Shown here: positions 8,486 through 18,200 of the stretch, one piece after another
How positions within the stretch are numbered: the first letter of the stretch is position 1
Layout: each line of letters opens with the position of its first letter
DNA from: Alphaproteobacteria bacterium
GTDB taxonomy: Bacteria; Pseudomonadota; Alphaproteobacteria; Rs-D84; CASDRH01
DNA: 64,000 nucleotides
Direction of reading: 5' to 3'
NCBI GenBank assembly: GCA_025210155.1
Contig: JAOASE010000012.1
Span: forward strand, 29,116-93,115
Position numbers and translations under genes: made by a program
The notes under the pieces: model-generated
What the model was told of the DNA's origin: nothing
Seen by the model: the letters and a program-made list of their open reading frames with translations, nothing else
The model's database searches: none

Positions 8486-8800
8486 ATGTCAAATAATTCT
8501 AAAAGTGCTGTTATCAAAAATTTGTTGGACGTCTCTTTAAGTGGAGTTTTTTGGGTTGATGCTCAAGGGAGTGTAGTAACTTTAAAAGAAGTTGTTGGAA
8601 GAAGAGGTTCTTTAGACGGCTTAACAATTGAAGAACTACAAGGCGCGTTTACAGCTTTACAGATTAAACATCAAGATTTCTCAAAATCATTCGAAGAAAA
8701 AAGTGAACTTTTAGCTGAAGTTAAAAAAATGGTATTTGCTTCTGTTAAAAATATGGTTGCTGTTCTTGAAGAAGGTCAAAGAAGAGAAAATATAGTTTAA
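8486..8800 (+). CDS. hypothetical protein, 104 aa
   Basis: Not recognised. It is a small soluble, mostly helical-looking protein with no membrane segment. Residues about 15-45 contain GVFWVDAQGSVVTLKEVVGRRG; the C-terminal half has a Lys/Glu pattern typical of amphipathic helix. Strong support for a real gene: its own promoter, a good ribosome site (GAGGGAG, 6 bases before ATG) and a terminator at 8885-8910. It has its own transcription unit between mraZ (divergent) and the exporter gene. Function unknown. Confidence 0.8.
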   Translation: MSNNSKSAVIKNLLDVSLSGVFWVDAQGSVVTLKEVVGRRGSLDGLTIEELQGAFTALQIKHQDFSKSFEEKSELLAEVKKMVFASVKNMVAVLEEGQRRENIV

Positions 8801-8884
8801 TCTATTTTTATTTATGGGATCCCGATGTATATACTTTTATATACTGCTGGTTTAACCCCTCTAAAAAATGGTCGAAATATTTAG

Positions 8885-8912
8885 AGCCTCCTTTTTGGGG
8901 CTTTTTTTTATT
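8885..8912 (+). terminator. terminator of the 104-aa gene
   Basis: Stem AGCCTC/GGGGCT with a short T-rich loop and a run of eight or more Ts. Upstream at 8829-8846 is a second small hairpin (GTATATA/TATATAC). Confidence 0.75.
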
Positions 8913-8915
8913 TTC

Positions 8916-8944
8916 TTGAGTTTTTTCAGGTTTGATTCTATAAT
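8916..8944 (+). promoter_or_regulatory. promoter of the msbA-like gene
   Basis: TTGAGT, 17-bp spacer, TATAAT, 30 bp upstream of the start codon. Confidence 0.7.
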
Positions 8945-8974
8945 TCCTTGAACAAATTATTATAAGGAATGTTT

Positions 8975-10768
8975 ATGTTTGGAAAGAAAAAGAAAAGAAA
9001 AGCTCTTTCTGCTGAAGAAAAAAGCGGATTAATGAAAAGAGTTTATAAAGATTATGGAAAACCTAATTTGAAAGGTTTTGTTTTTGCCTCATTGATACTT
9101 TTATCGGGTTCTTTGATGGAAGCTTATGCTATATCTTTATTGAAGAATATTTTTGACGAAGGGTTTTTGAAAAGTAATATGGATGTTTTGTATTTCATAT
9201 CATTTCAAATAACAGCTCTTTATGTGTTTAAGTCTATTATTAATTATTTTGGAGGTCTTTTAATTGCGAAGATATCTTTGGATGCCGTAAATTCTTTGAG
9301 AAAAAGAGTTTGGGCTCATTTATCTAATTTAGATATGTCGTTTTTTGATAAGAATAATTCTTCTATATTTATTACAAGGATTACCAGTGATTGTAGTGCT
9401 ATTATTAATATAATAACTTCATCTATAACAACTGTATTTAAGCAAGCTGCAACGGCTTTTGCTATGATTGGTCTTATGGTTTGGTATTCATGGAGAATGA
9501 CTTTGGTTACTTTTGTTTTTATACCTATAGGATTCTTGCTTATTAAGAAAATAGTTGGAAGAACTAAGAAGATTGCAGGTTCTCTTAAAAAGGAAAGTGA
9601 GAAGTTGCTTGGTAGATTAACAGAGTCTCTTCAGGCTATAAAAGTTGTTAAGGCTTATGGTATTGAGAAGACGCAGGCTAAGCAGGTTATATCTGTTTTG
9701 GATGAGCAAAATAGGTTGGCTTATAAATCTGCTAGAGTTTCTAGTAGAGCTACTCCTATAATGGAGTCTTTATCTGGTTTTGCTACAGCTGCAATTATAG
9801 TTTCAGGTGGTATTTGTATTGCAAAAGGTTATATGACAACAGGTGAGTTTGTTACGTTTTTAACAGCTTGGGTTGCTGCTTATAAACCATTAAAAGCAGT
9901 TGGTAAATTCTCTGTTAGTATGCAGAATGGATTGGTTTCTGCTGAAAGAGTTTATTCAGTTTTGGATGAAGAACCTCGTATAGTTGAAGTTAAAAAACCT
10001 AAGAAGTTTGCTGGTTTGAAGAGTGATATTTCTTTTGAAGGAGTTGATTTCTCTTATGATGGAAAAAAACAGGTTTTAAATAGTGTTGATTTGGTTATTC
10101 CAAAAGGTAAGACGGTTGCTTTTGTAGGTGCTTCTGGTAGTGGAAAATCTACTATCTTGAGTATGGTTTTAAGATTATATGACCCTACTAATGGAGCTGT
10201 TAAATTTGATGGAGTTGATTTGAAAGAATATTCTATTAATTCTATTAGAAAGCAAATGGCGTTTGTTTCTCAGGATAATTTCTTATTTGATGATAGTGTT
10301 AAAAATAATATTGCTATTGGTGCTGGAGATCATGATTTTGATAAGGTTTCTTTGAAGAAAGTTAAGGATGCTGCGAAGAGTGCTAATGCAGATGAGTTTA
10401 TTGGCGGTTTTGTTGATGGATATGATTCAGAGGTTGGAGAAGCTGGTGGTAGGCTTTCTGGTGGTCAGAAGCAAAGGCTTTCAATCGCTAGGGCTATGGT
10501 TAGAAATGCATCGATTCTTCTCTTAGATGAGGCTACTTCGGCATTAGATACTAAGTCGGAAAGAGCTATTCAGGATGCTATAGAAAAAATGTCTGAGGGT
10601 AAGACTGTTTTGGTTGTGGCTCATAGATTATCCACAGTTATGCATGCTGATATTATATATGTTGTGAATGAAGGTCAGATTGTTGAGTCTGGAGATCATG
10701 ACAAGTTGCTTAAGAAAGGTGGTTTTTATAAGGCGTTGTATGAAACGCAATTTAAGAAGAAGTCTTAG
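8975..10768 (+). CDS. msbA: MsbA-type ABC exporter (fused membrane and ATPase domains)
   Basis: Half-transporter that would dimerise in the inner membrane and flip lipid A-core or another amphiphile. The N-terminal region carries six membrane segments (about residues 30-300); the ATPase domain has Walker A GASGSGKST (about 385), signature LSGGQKQR (about 493), Walker B LLLDEATSALD (about 515) and switch His in VAHRLSTV (about 549). 597 aa fits MsbA. Start at 8975 is preferred over the ATG at 8969 because AAGGA abuts the earlier one. The very basic start (FGKKKKRK) is cytosolic. MsbA versus another lipid exporter cannot be settled without a tree. Confidence 0.88.
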   Translation: MFGKKKKRKALSAEEKSGLMKRVYKDYGKPNLKGFVFASLILLSGSLMEAYAISLLKNIFDEGFLKSNMDVLYFISFQITALYVFKSIINYFGGLLIAKISLDAVNSLRKRVWAHLSNLDMSFFDKNNSSIFITRITSDCSAIINIITSSITTVFKQAATAFAMIGLMVWYSWRMTLVTFVFIPIGFLLIKKIVGRTKKIAGSLKKESEKLLGRLTESLQAIKVVKAYGIEKTQAKQVISVLDEQNRLAYKSARVSSRATPIMESLSGFATAAIIVSGGICIAKGYMTTGEFVTFLTAWVAAYKPLKAVGKFSVSMQNGLVSAERVYSVLDEEPRIVEVKKPKKFAGLKSDISFEGVDFSYDGKKQVLNSVDLVIPKGKTVAFVGASGSGKSTILSMVLRLYDPTNGAVKFDGVDLKEYSINSIRKQMAFVSQDNFLFDDSVKNNIAIGAGDHDFDKVSLKKVKDAAKSANADEFIGGFVDGYDSEVGEAGGRLSGGQKQRLSIARAMVRNASILLLDEATSALDTKSERAIQDAIEKMSEGKTVLVVAHRLSTVMHADIIYVVNEGQIVESGDHDKLLKKGGFYKALYETQFKKKS

Positions 10769-10780
10769 TAATTAAAAAGA

Positions 10781-10816
10781 AAAAGAGCTTGTGATTAAAT
10801 CACAGGCTCTTTTTTA
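10781..10816 (+). terminator. terminator of the msbA-like gene, likely shared with the facing gene
   Basis: Stem AAAAGAGCTTGTGA paired with TCACAGGCTCTTTT (one wobble), then Ts. Confidence 0.85.
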
Positions 10817-10832
10817 ATGGTTTTAAATGTTT

Positions 10833-11219
10833 TTATGAGGCAATGAGTATTATTTCCTCGTTGCCACTTTTGATTTCTAAATTTTTTCCTTCGGCTTCTG
10901 CGATAAATATTTTCCCATTCAACTTTATAAAAAAGTTTTTGGGACATAAGTTTCTTTTAGTTCTCCAGTGTGAGCTACCTATCACTTTTCCGTTTTGTTC
11001 GTGGGAAATTGATTTTAGTTCTTTTACTTTTGCTGTTTTACATTCACAAATGCATAGAATTCGGTTTTCTTCTATTCCTGTTATAAAAAAATCTAGGACT
11101 TTTTTATCTTCGCTTTTTGAAAATTTTACCATTAATTCTGTTATGGCTTCATTTGAAACTTGTGAGAATTTTACAGGTGACTCGTTTTCGTTGCCGCTGA
11201 TTTCGATTTGACTATTCAT
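10833..11219 (-). CDS. hypothetical protein, 128 aa
   Basis: Not recognised. Predicted soluble; four cysteines at about residues 54, 56, 60 and 91 include CICEC, so a metal or redox site is possible but unproven. The opposite strand is also open here (10843-11211), but that reading is hydrophobic and Ser/Phe-rich, as expected of a shadow. No clear ribosome site precedes ATG 11219; an inverted repeat GGGT-ATCA-ACCC lies 24-35 bases upstream. It faces msbA across a shared terminator. Confidence 0.55.
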   Translation of the reverse strand: MNSQIEISGNENESPVKFSQVSNEAITELMVKFSKSEDKKVLDFFITGIEENRILCICECKTAKVKELKSISHEQNGKVIGSSHWRTKRNLCPKNFFIKLNGKIFIAEAEGKNLEIKSGNEEIILIAS

Positions 11220-11578
11220 ATTAGGTCTAAAATTATGGGTTGATACCCGGTTTAACGAATTAATTAGTATATTTTTTATAGCTATATTTGTGTTAAGTCA
11301 ATAAAAAAAAAGATTTTTTTCTCTTTTTTGCAACTTTTTGTTGCCTAATTTCACGCCTTCTAAATTGTTTTTTGTGAGGTTGAAATAATTTGTTTTGAAG
11401 GTGATAATTTATATTGCTTTTATGTCCTTCTTTTTGCTTGACTTTTGGCTTTTTGAGTTGTAATATGCGTTAACTAATTAGTTTTAAATAGAAATTTCGA
11501 CGGGTATTATTTGCTATGTTTATGGCTGTATTCTAATATAAAAACCGTTGAAGCCCATCGAAGTTGTCTGTTTATGAT
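11220..11578. other. long non-coding stretch before the tRNA-Trp/secE operon
   Basis: No plausible gene on either strand. It holds a small hairpin (GCAAC/GTTGC, 11330-11344), A/T runs, the operon promoter (11438-11466) and about 110 bases of leader before the tRNA. Confidence 0.6.
11438..11466 (+). promoter_or_regulatory. promoter of tRNA-Trp-secE-nusG operon
   Basis: TTGACT, 17-bp spacer, TAATAT, about 110 bp upstream of the tRNA gene. Confidence 0.7.
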
Positions 11579-11654
11579 AGGGGTATAGCTCAGTTGGTAG
11601 AGCATTGGTCTCCAAAACCAAGTGTCGAGGGTTCGAATCCTTCTGCCCCTGCCA
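11579..11654 (+). tRNA. trnW: tRNA-Trp (CCA anticodon)
   Basis: 76 nt. Acceptor AGGGGTA pairs with TGCCCCT; the D-arm GCTC...GAGC, the anticodon stem around CTCCAAA (anticodon at 11612-11614) and the T-arm GAGGGTTCGAATCCTTC are intact, and the terminal CCA is encoded. It lies directly upstream of secE, the usual alphaproteobacterial arrangement. Confidence 0.97.
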
Positions 11655-11680
11655 AATTAACTTTAAGATATAGGTGAAGC

Positions 11681-11857
11681 ATGAAAGTTAAGCAATTTTC
11701 AAGAGAAGTTAGAGATGAATTAAATAAAGTGACGTGGCCTGAAAGAAAGGTTGCTGTGCAAACTACTATTATGGTGGTTATTCTTACTATTTTAATAGCT
11801 TTGTTTTTCTTGGCTGTCGATAGCTTTTTAGCTTTTCTTGTTAACATAATTTTTTAA
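11681..11857 (+). CDS. secE: preprotein translocase subunit SecE
   Basis: Short (58 aa) single-span SecE that stabilises SecY in the translocon. The sequence reads MKVKQFSREVRDELNKVTWP, with the hallmark KVTWPER amphipathic segment, then one membrane helix (about residues 27-48). The start ATG follows AGGTGAAGC. It sits 26 bp after tRNA-Trp and 17 bp before nusG, the conserved order. Confidence 0.95.
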   Translation: MKVKQFSREVRDELNKVTWPERKVAVQTTIMVVILTILIALFFLAVDSFLAFLVNIIF

Positions 11858-11874
11858 TAGAATAAGGGTGGATC

Positions 11875-12486
11875 ATGTCAGATATTAAAAACAAAGATGC
11901 AGAAGTTATTAAACCTTTAGAAGAAAAAGCAGAAGTTAAACCTGTTGTTAAGAATTCTTCAGCAAGATGGTATGTTGTTCAAGTTCACTCTGGATGTGAA
12001 AATTCAGTTGTAGCTTCTATTAAAGAAAAGGCTGAAAAAGCTGGTATGATGGGTAGTTTTGAAGATATGCTTGTTCCAACTCATACTGTTTCTGAGATTA
12101 AAAAAGGTAAGAAGGTTGAAAGTGAAAGAAAATTCTTCCCTCGTTACGTTTTAGTTAAAATGGTTATGAACAATGATACATGGTCATTGGTTAGAAATAT
12201 TAATAGAGTTTTAGGTTTCTTGGGTACAAGAACTAAACCAATTCCAGTTTCAGAAAAAGAAGCTATGGAATTAATCGGAAGATTGGAAAATCCTGAAGAA
12301 GCAGTAGCAGCTACTGTTACTTATGAAGTTGGTGAGCAAGTTAAAGTATGTGATGGTCCTTTTGCTTCATTCAATGGTTCTGTTGAAGAGGTTGACTTGG
12401 AAAGAAGTAGATTGAAAGTGTCTGTTTCTATATTTGGTAGACCAACTGAAGTTGAACTTGAATTTAGACAAGTTGAAAAAATTTAA
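11875..12486 (+). CDS. nusG: transcription termination/antitermination factor NusG
   Basis: Binds RNA polymerase and links it to Rho or the ribosome. 203 aa: a charged N-terminal extension (about 28 residues), the NGN domain ([25 protein letters not shown]-like [32 protein letters not shown]) and the C-terminal KOW domain with [16 protein letters not shown]. Ribosome site GGGTGG precedes ATG. Confidence 0.97.
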   Translation: MSDIKNKDAEVIKPLEEKAEVKPVVKNSSARWYVVQVHSGCENSVVASIKEKAEKAGMMGSFEDMLVPTHTVSEIKKGKKVESERKFFPRYVLVKMVMNNDTWSLVRNINRVLGFLGTRTKPIPVSEKEAMELIGRLENPEEAVAATVTYEVGEQVKVCDGPFASFNGSVEEVDLERSRLKVSVSIFGRPTEVELEFRQVEKI

Positions 12487-12550
12487 GAAAGTTTGAAGCC
12501 TTCGGGTTTCGTGTTGAGGCTGTTTTGAAAAATAGGCAGTTTCATAAAAT

Positions 12551-12580
12551 GTGGTAGGAATATGCCGTTTTCCACACCAC
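12551..12580 (+). promoter_or_regulatory. hairpin in the nusG-rplK spacer, candidate L1-responsive leader
   Basis: GTGGTAGGAA pairs with TTCC-ACACCAC across a short loop in the 128-bp spacer. In many bacteria ribosomal protein L1 represses the rplK-rplA mRNA through such a leader; assignment here is by position only. Confidence 0.45.
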
Positions 12581-12614
12581 AAACTCAATAATAATAAATA
12601 TAAGGAGTAATAAA

Positions 12615-13049
12615 ATGGCAAAAAAAGAATTAGCTTCACAAGTGAAGTTACAAGTGCCTGCGGGTGCTGCTAATCCATCTCCTCCAGTAGGTCCTGCATT
12701 AGGTCAAGCTGGTGTGAACATTATGGATTTCTGTAAAGCATTTAACGATAAAACTAAAGATATTGAAAAGAATGCACCTATTCCAGTTGTGATTAACGTG
12801 TATAAGGATAGATCTTTTGATTTTGAAACAAAACTACCTCCAGTAAGTTTTTACTTGAAAAAAGCTTGTAACCTTAAAAAAGGTTCTGGTGCTGTTGGTA
12901 AAGAAGCTCCAGTTGCTTCTATTTCTATGGATAAGATTAAAGAAGTTGCAGAAACTAAAATGCAAGATATGAACTGTCACTCAATAGACTCTGCTGTTAA
13001 CATGGTTAAAGGTCAATGTATGTCTATGGGCATCAAAGTGGAGGAATAA
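12615..13049 (+). CDS. rplK: 50S ribosomal protein L11
   Basis: Component of the GTPase-associated stalk base. 144 aa, usual length: [20 protein letters not shown] and [16 protein letters not shown] are signature text, and the C-terminal 23S-binding domain ends MSMGIKVEE. Ribosome site AAGGAG; rplA starts 3 bp after the stop. Confidence 0.98.
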   Translation: MAKKELASQVKLQVPAGAANPSPPVGPALGQAGVNIMDFCKAFNDKTKDIEKNAPIPVVINVYKDRSFDFETKLPPVSFYLKKACNLKKGSGAVGKEAPVASISMDKIKEVAETKMQDMNCHSIDSAVNMVKGQCMSMGIKVEE

Positions 13050-13052
13050 TAG

Positions 13053-13745
13053 ATGGTTAAGATTTCTAAAAGAATGGTTAAAGTAAACGAAGGTGTTAAT
13101 AAAGAAGAACTTTACACTATCGCTGATGCTGTTAAAACTTTAAAAGAAGCTTCTGCTGTTAAATTTGATGAAACTCTAGAAGTTGCTCTTAGATTAAATG
13201 TTGATCCTAGACAGGCTGATCAAAACCTTAGAGGTATGATTTCTTTACCTCATGGTACAGGTAAAACTGTAAAAGTTGCTGTATTCTGTGACGAAGATAA
13301 GGTTGCTGATGCAAAAGCTGCTGGTGCTGATAAAGCTGGTGCGGAAGAATTAATCGCTGAAATTAAAAAAGGCACAGTTGATTTTGATGTGGCTATTGCT
13401 ACTCCAGATATGATGCCTAAAATGGGTCAAGTTGCTAGAGTTTTAGGTCCTAAAGGCTTAATGCCAAACCCTAAATTAGGTACTGTTACACCAAACTTTG
13501 CTGAAGCTGTTAAAAAAGCTAAAGCAGGTCAAGTGGAATACAGAGTTGAAAAACTTGGTATCGTTCACGCAGGTGTTGGTAAATTAAGTTTTGGTGAAGA
13601 AAAACTTATGGAAAATTTAAAAGCATTTTTAGACGTTGTTACTAAAGCTAGACCAAAATCTGTTAAAGGTGCGTTTGTTAAAGGATTATCTTTATCAACT
13701 ACTATGGGTGTTGGTTTAAAAATTGATTTAGCTGAAGTTAAATAG
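13053..13745 (+). CDS. rplA: 50S ribosomal protein L1
   Basis: L1 forms the mobile stalk at the E site and is the usual autogenous repressor of this operon. 230 aa. Signatures: KFDETLEVALRLNVDPRQAD, MISLPHGTGKTVKVAVF, MPKMGQVARVLGPKGLMPNP, GTVTPN. Coupled to rplK (3-bp gap, ribosome site GTGGAGG inside the end of rplK). Confidence 0.98.
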   Translation: MVKISKRMVKVNEGVNKEELYTIADAVKTLKEASAVKFDETLEVALRLNVDPRQADQNLRGMISLPHGTGKTVKVAVFCDEDKVADAKAAGADKAGAEELIAEIKKGTVDFDVAIATPDMMPKMGQVARVLGPKGLMPNPKLGTVTPNFAEAVKKAKAGQVEYRVEKLGIVHAGVGKLSFGEEKLMENLKAFLDVVTKARPKSVKGAFVKGLSLSTTMGVGLKIDLAEVK

Positions 13746-14009
13746 TTTAAAATTGTAAAAAAGATTCGACTGGCATTATTTTTGTGGTGTCAGTCCTGAA
13801 ATAACTTGTCTAAGACTGTCGGTTCTTAATCGCTGAAAGTGAGAGAGTTTAATGATCGAAAGATCGCCTATACAGATGAGAGGAATTTAAAGTCATTTTA
13901 GACTTTGACTTTCTGGGCAAGTAATGAATGGAGAACTCTTAGAGGTCTCTTAATATACTAACCAGAATTTGCTCTGCGTATGTGGAGTGAATGAAATAAG
14001 GAAGATGAT
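13746..14009 (+). promoter_or_regulatory. candidate L10(L12)4-responsive leader upstream of rplJ
   Basis: 264 bases without a gene, with several local hairpins: GGCATT...GGTGTC region (about 13770-13790), GATC-GAAA-GATC near 13855-13866, and AAAGTC-ATTTTA-GACTTT near 13890-13908. Position directly before rplJ matches the known autoregulatory leader bound by the L10-L12 complex. I did not match it base by base to the published motif. Confidence 0.5.
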
Positions 14010-14528
14010 ATGAATCGTAATGATAAAAAACCTTGGATTGAAGGTCTAGCGAAGAGCGTTGAAGGTGCTCAAACTCTTGTTGTTGCTGATTATAGAGGTT
14101 TATCTGTGTCAGATATGACAGAATTGAGATCAAAAGCTCGTGAAGCTGGTGTTTCAGTTAAGGTTATTAAAAACAGACTTGCTCGTCTTGCTTTTAAAGG
14201 TACTGATTTTGAAGGTGTATCACCTTTGTTAGAAGGAACTACATTAATCGCTTTTGGTGATGATATAGTTGCTCCTGCAAAAGTTCTTCAAGGTTTCGCT
14301 AAGGGTAATGATAAATTATCTCTTAAGGGTGGTGTTATGAATGCCGAATTCCTTGATGAAGCTGGTGTTAAAAATCTTGCTTCTATGCTATCTATTGATG
14401 AACTTAGAGGTAAATTGGCTGGTCTTGTTAAAGCTAATGCTGGAAAACTTGCATATGTTCTTAACGTTCCTGCTGATTCAACAGCTGCTACAGTTGCTGA
14501 ACACTATCAGGCTCAAAAAGCTGCTTAA
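14010..14528 (+). CDS. rplJ: 50S ribosomal protein L10
   Basis: Stalk protein that carries L7/L12 dimers. 172 aa: N-terminal rRNA-binding domain with VVADYRGLSVSDMTELRSKA and VIKNRLARLAF, C-terminal helix for L12. Ribosome site AAGGAAG. rplL follows after 131 bp. Confidence 0.97.
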   Translation: MNRNDKKPWIEGLAKSVEGAQTLVVADYRGLSVSDMTELRSKAREAGVSVKVIKNRLARLAFKGTDFEGVSPLLEGTTLIAFGDDIVAPAKVLQGFAKGNDKLSLKGGVMNAEFLDEAGVKNLASMLSIDELRGKLAGLVKANAGKLAYVLNVPADSTAATVAEHYQAQKAA

Positions 14529-14659
14529 TATAGAGCAAAGATTGAAACCTTGTTTGGTTTCGTAAAAAAATAAATCCTTATGGATAAAAATAATAAAGAT
14601 TGTTGAGATGAAATGTCTCAGTAATTAATTTAAAAGTCAAAAATAAAAGGAATACAAAA

Positions 14660-15028
14660 ATGGCTGATATTAAAAAATTATTTGATGAATTATCTGCATT
14701 AACTATTATGGAAGCTACTGAGCTTTCTAAAATGATGGAAGAAGAGTGGGGCGTTTCTGCTGCTGCTCCTGTAGCTGCTGCTGGTGCTGCTGCTGGTGGC
14801 GAAGCTGCTGAAGAAAAATCTGACTTTGAAGTTGTTCTAGCTTCAGCTGGTGGTAACAAAATCGCCGTGATTAAAGAAGTTAGAGGTATCACTGGTTTAG
14901 GTCTTAAAGAAGCTAAAGATATGGTTGACGGAGCTCCTAAAACATTAAAAGAAGGTGTTGCTAAAGAAGAAGCTGAAGAAATGAAAGCTAAATTAGAAGC
15001 AGCTGGTGCTACTGTAGAACTAAAATAA
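14660..15028 (+). CDS. rplL: 50S ribosomal protein L7/L12
   Basis: Multicopy stalk protein that recruits translational GTPases. 122 aa: N-terminal dimerisation part ([20 protein letters not shown]), an Ala/Gly hinge (about 35-52) and the C-terminal domain with [20 protein letters not shown] and [12 protein letters not shown]. The opposite-strand reading across the Ala-rich hinge is a shadow. Ribosome site AAAAGGAA. Confidence 0.98.
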   Translation: MADIKKLFDELSALTIMEATELSKMMEEEWGVSAAAPVAAAGAAAGGEAAEEKSDFEVVLASAGGNKIAVIKEVRGITGLGLKEAKDMVDGAPKTLKEGVAKEEAEEMKAKLEAAGATVELK

Positions 15029-15048
15029 GTTTAGATTCTAAAATGTAA

Positions 15049-15098
15049 TTTTGGGCAGAGTTAAAGGGGAAATTTCTTCTTTAACTTTTGCCACAAAA
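15049..15098 (+). promoter_or_regulatory. long hairpin in the rplL-rpoB spacer
   Basis: TTTTG-GGCA-AGTTAAAG pairs with CTTTAACT-TGCC-CAAAA around a 12-nt loop, about 17 pairs with a few bulges and no T-tract. In other bacteria this spacer has an attenuator and an RNase III cleavage site that set rpoBC levels; this is a good structural counterpart. Confidence 0.6.
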
Positions 15099-15283
15099 TG
15101 AAGTTTATTAAATTTTTATTTTTAATTTATCTTTTTGTAGGTGAATTTAGAATGAAAATTGTGTTGTGGATCACATGAAAAAATCCTATCTATACTTTTA
15201 AATTTTGGATTGAGGTACTTATCCAACAGTAATCGCGATTTAGTCGCTTAAATAAAAACTAAATAGTTTATAATGGAGGCCTT

Positions 15284-18200
15284 ATGGTACAACAAAATAC
15301 TGTTAGAAGAATTAGAAAATCCTTTGGTAAAATCAAGTCGCCAATCGAAATACCTAATTTGATAGAACTACAATTAAACTCTTATAAAGACTTTTTGCAA
15401 AGAGATGTTAATCCTGAAGAAAGAGAAGACATTGGTTTGCAAGGTGTATTTAAATCAGTTTTTCCAATTGAAACTAATAACGTTACTTTAGAGTTTGTTA
15501 AGTATGAATTAGAAAGTCCAAAATATAATATTAAAGAATGTGTTAAGAAAGATTTAACTTACGAAGCATCTATGAGATTAACTCTTAGAATGATCGTTTG
15601 GGAAGTTGATGAAAAAACTAAAGAAAGAACAATTTCTGACATTAAAGAGCAAGAAGTATTCATGGGAGAAATTCCTTTGATGACTGAGAAAGCTACTTTC
15701 ATTTTCAATGGTACAGAAAGAGTTGTTGTATCTCAAGTTCAAAGAGCTCCAGGTGTGTTCTTCTCTCATGATTCTGGTAAGAGTCATGCGTCAGGTAAAG
15801 TATTGTTTGCTGCAAAAATCATACCTTACAGAGGTTCTTGGTTAGATTTTGAATTTGATCACAAAGATGTTCTTTATATCAGAATTGATAAAAGAAGAAA
15901 AATTCCTGCAACAGTATTATTAAAAGCACTGGAAGAAGGCGAAATGAATCTAGATGAAAAAGTTCTAGAAAGATTTTACTGTGTTCAAAAAGCTAAAAAG
16001 ACTAAAGATGGTTGGGTTAAAGAATTTGATCCTTCATTAATCGTTAGACCTATTAAAGCAAGATTTGATTATGTTAATGCTGATACTGGCAAAATTGAAG
16101 TTGCAGCTGGTGAAAAGATTTCTGCTAGAAAAGCTAAGAAAATGGCTGAGTCTGGATTTAATTCTATGTTAATTAATGAAGAAAATCTAGTTGGTATGTC
16201 TTTAGCGAAAACTATTATTGATGAAGAAAATAAAGACTTGATCGCTAGAGCTGGTGAAGAAATTACTGAAGAAATGTTAGAAAGATTTAATCAAATTGGT
16301 TTAAAAGAACTTTCTATTCCATTTATTGATAATGTTAACTCAGGTCACCATATTCAAAAAACTATGGAAGTTGATAAAACATTAACTAAAGAAGATGCAT
16401 TGTTCTCAATCTACAATGTTGTTAGACCAGGTGATTTAGCAAATAGAGAATCTGCAGAAGCTTTATTAGAAAATCTTTTCTTTAATTCAGATAGATATGA
16501 CTTATCAAAAGTTGGTAGATATAAAATGAACTTAAAGTTCGGTGTTGCTGATGTCGATAATGTAGAAAGCAGATGTTTATCTAAAGATGATATCGTTAAC
16601 ACTGTTAAAGAATTGTTGAAAATTAAAGACGGTAAATCAACAGTTGATGATATCGATAACTTGGCTAACAGAAGAATTAGAGCTATTGGTGAGTTAATGG
16701 AAAATCAATATAGAATTGGTTTAGTTGCTTTAGATAGAACTGTTAGAGAAAAAATTAACGTATCTCAAATAGATACTTTGATGCCTCAAGATTTAATCAA
16801 TTCTAGACCTATGTCAGCGTCTATTAAAGAATTCTTGGGATCATCTCAATTGTCTCAATTCATGGATCAAAATAACCCATTGTCAGAAGTTTCTCACAAA
16901 AGAAGAGTTTCAGCTTTAGGTAATGGTGGTCTTTCAAGAGATAGAGCTGGTTTCGAAGTTCGTGACGTACACACTACTCACTATGGTAGAATTTGTCCGA
17001 TTGAAACTCCAGAGGGTCCATCTATTGGTTTGATTAACAACTTGGCATCTTATGCAAAAGTTAATAAATATGGTTTCTTAGAAACTCCATATAAAAAAGT
17101 TGTAGATAGTAAAGTTACTGATGAAGTTGTTTATATGTCTCCAATTCAAGAAAAAGGTTTGAGAATTGCACAAACAGATTCTAATTTAGATAAAGATGGC
17201 AAATTCACTGATGAATATGTTGTTTGTAGAGAAAATGGAGAATATGTTTCTGTTCCAGCTGGTGAAGTAGAATATATTGATATTTCTCCTCAACAGGTTG
17301 TTTCAGTTACATCTGCATTGATTCCTTTCTTAGAAAACGACGACGCGAACAGAGCGTTGATGGGATCAAACATGCAACGACAAGCTGTTCCACTAATTCA
17401 AAACCAAGTTCCTGTAGTTGGTACTGGTATGGAATCAAAAGTTGCTGTAGATTCTAAGTCGGTAGTTGTTGCTAATAATGATGGTTTTGTTAAATATGTA
17501 GATGCTTCAAGAATTGTTGTACAATGTTCTGCTGAAGATGCTGATAGTAATTCAGGTGTTGATATTTACAGATTAGATAAATATGAAAGATCTAACCAAA
17601 ATACTTGTATTAACCAATCTCCATTAGTTAAATGTGGTGATAAAGTTGTTAAAGGTGATGTTCTTGCTGATGGTCCTTGTACGGAACTTGGTGAATTAGC
17701 ATTAGGTAGAAACGTTAAAGTTGCCTTCATGACTTGGAATGGTTATAACTTTGAGGATTCTATTATTATTTCTGAAAAACTAGTTAGAGATGATGCATTT
17801 ACTTCTGTTCACATTGAAGAATTTGAAGTTTCTGCAAGAGATACTAAGCTAGGTGCCGAAGAAATCACAAGAGATATTCCAAATACTGGTGAAGAAGCAT
17901 TAAAGAATTTAGACGAAGCTGGTATTGTTCACGTTGGTGCTAGAGTTAAAGCTGGTGACATATTAGTTGGTAAAGTTACTCCTAAGGGTGAGTCAGTAAT
18001 TACTCCAGAAGAAAAACTTTTAAGAGCTATCTTTGGTGAAAAAGCTATGGAAGTTAGAGATACTTCATTAAGAATGCATTCTGGTTCAGAAGGTACAGTT
18101 ATTGATGTACAAGTTCTTAATAGAAAAGGTGTTGAAAAAGACGAAAGATCTTTAGCTATTGAGCAAGTTGAAATTGATAAAATCAACAAAGATATGGCTG

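Noticed and set aside
10843..11211. 122-aa open frame opposite the 128-aa gene
   Set aside because: Hydrophobic, Ser/Phe-rich composition typical of antisense in this AT-rich genome; the minus-strand reading looks more protein-like, though neither is certain.
11467..11578. Second, degenerate tRNA upstream of tRNA-Trp
   Set aside because: GACGGGT and GAAGCCC text is suggestive, but no D-arm, T-loop or cloverleaf can be formed.
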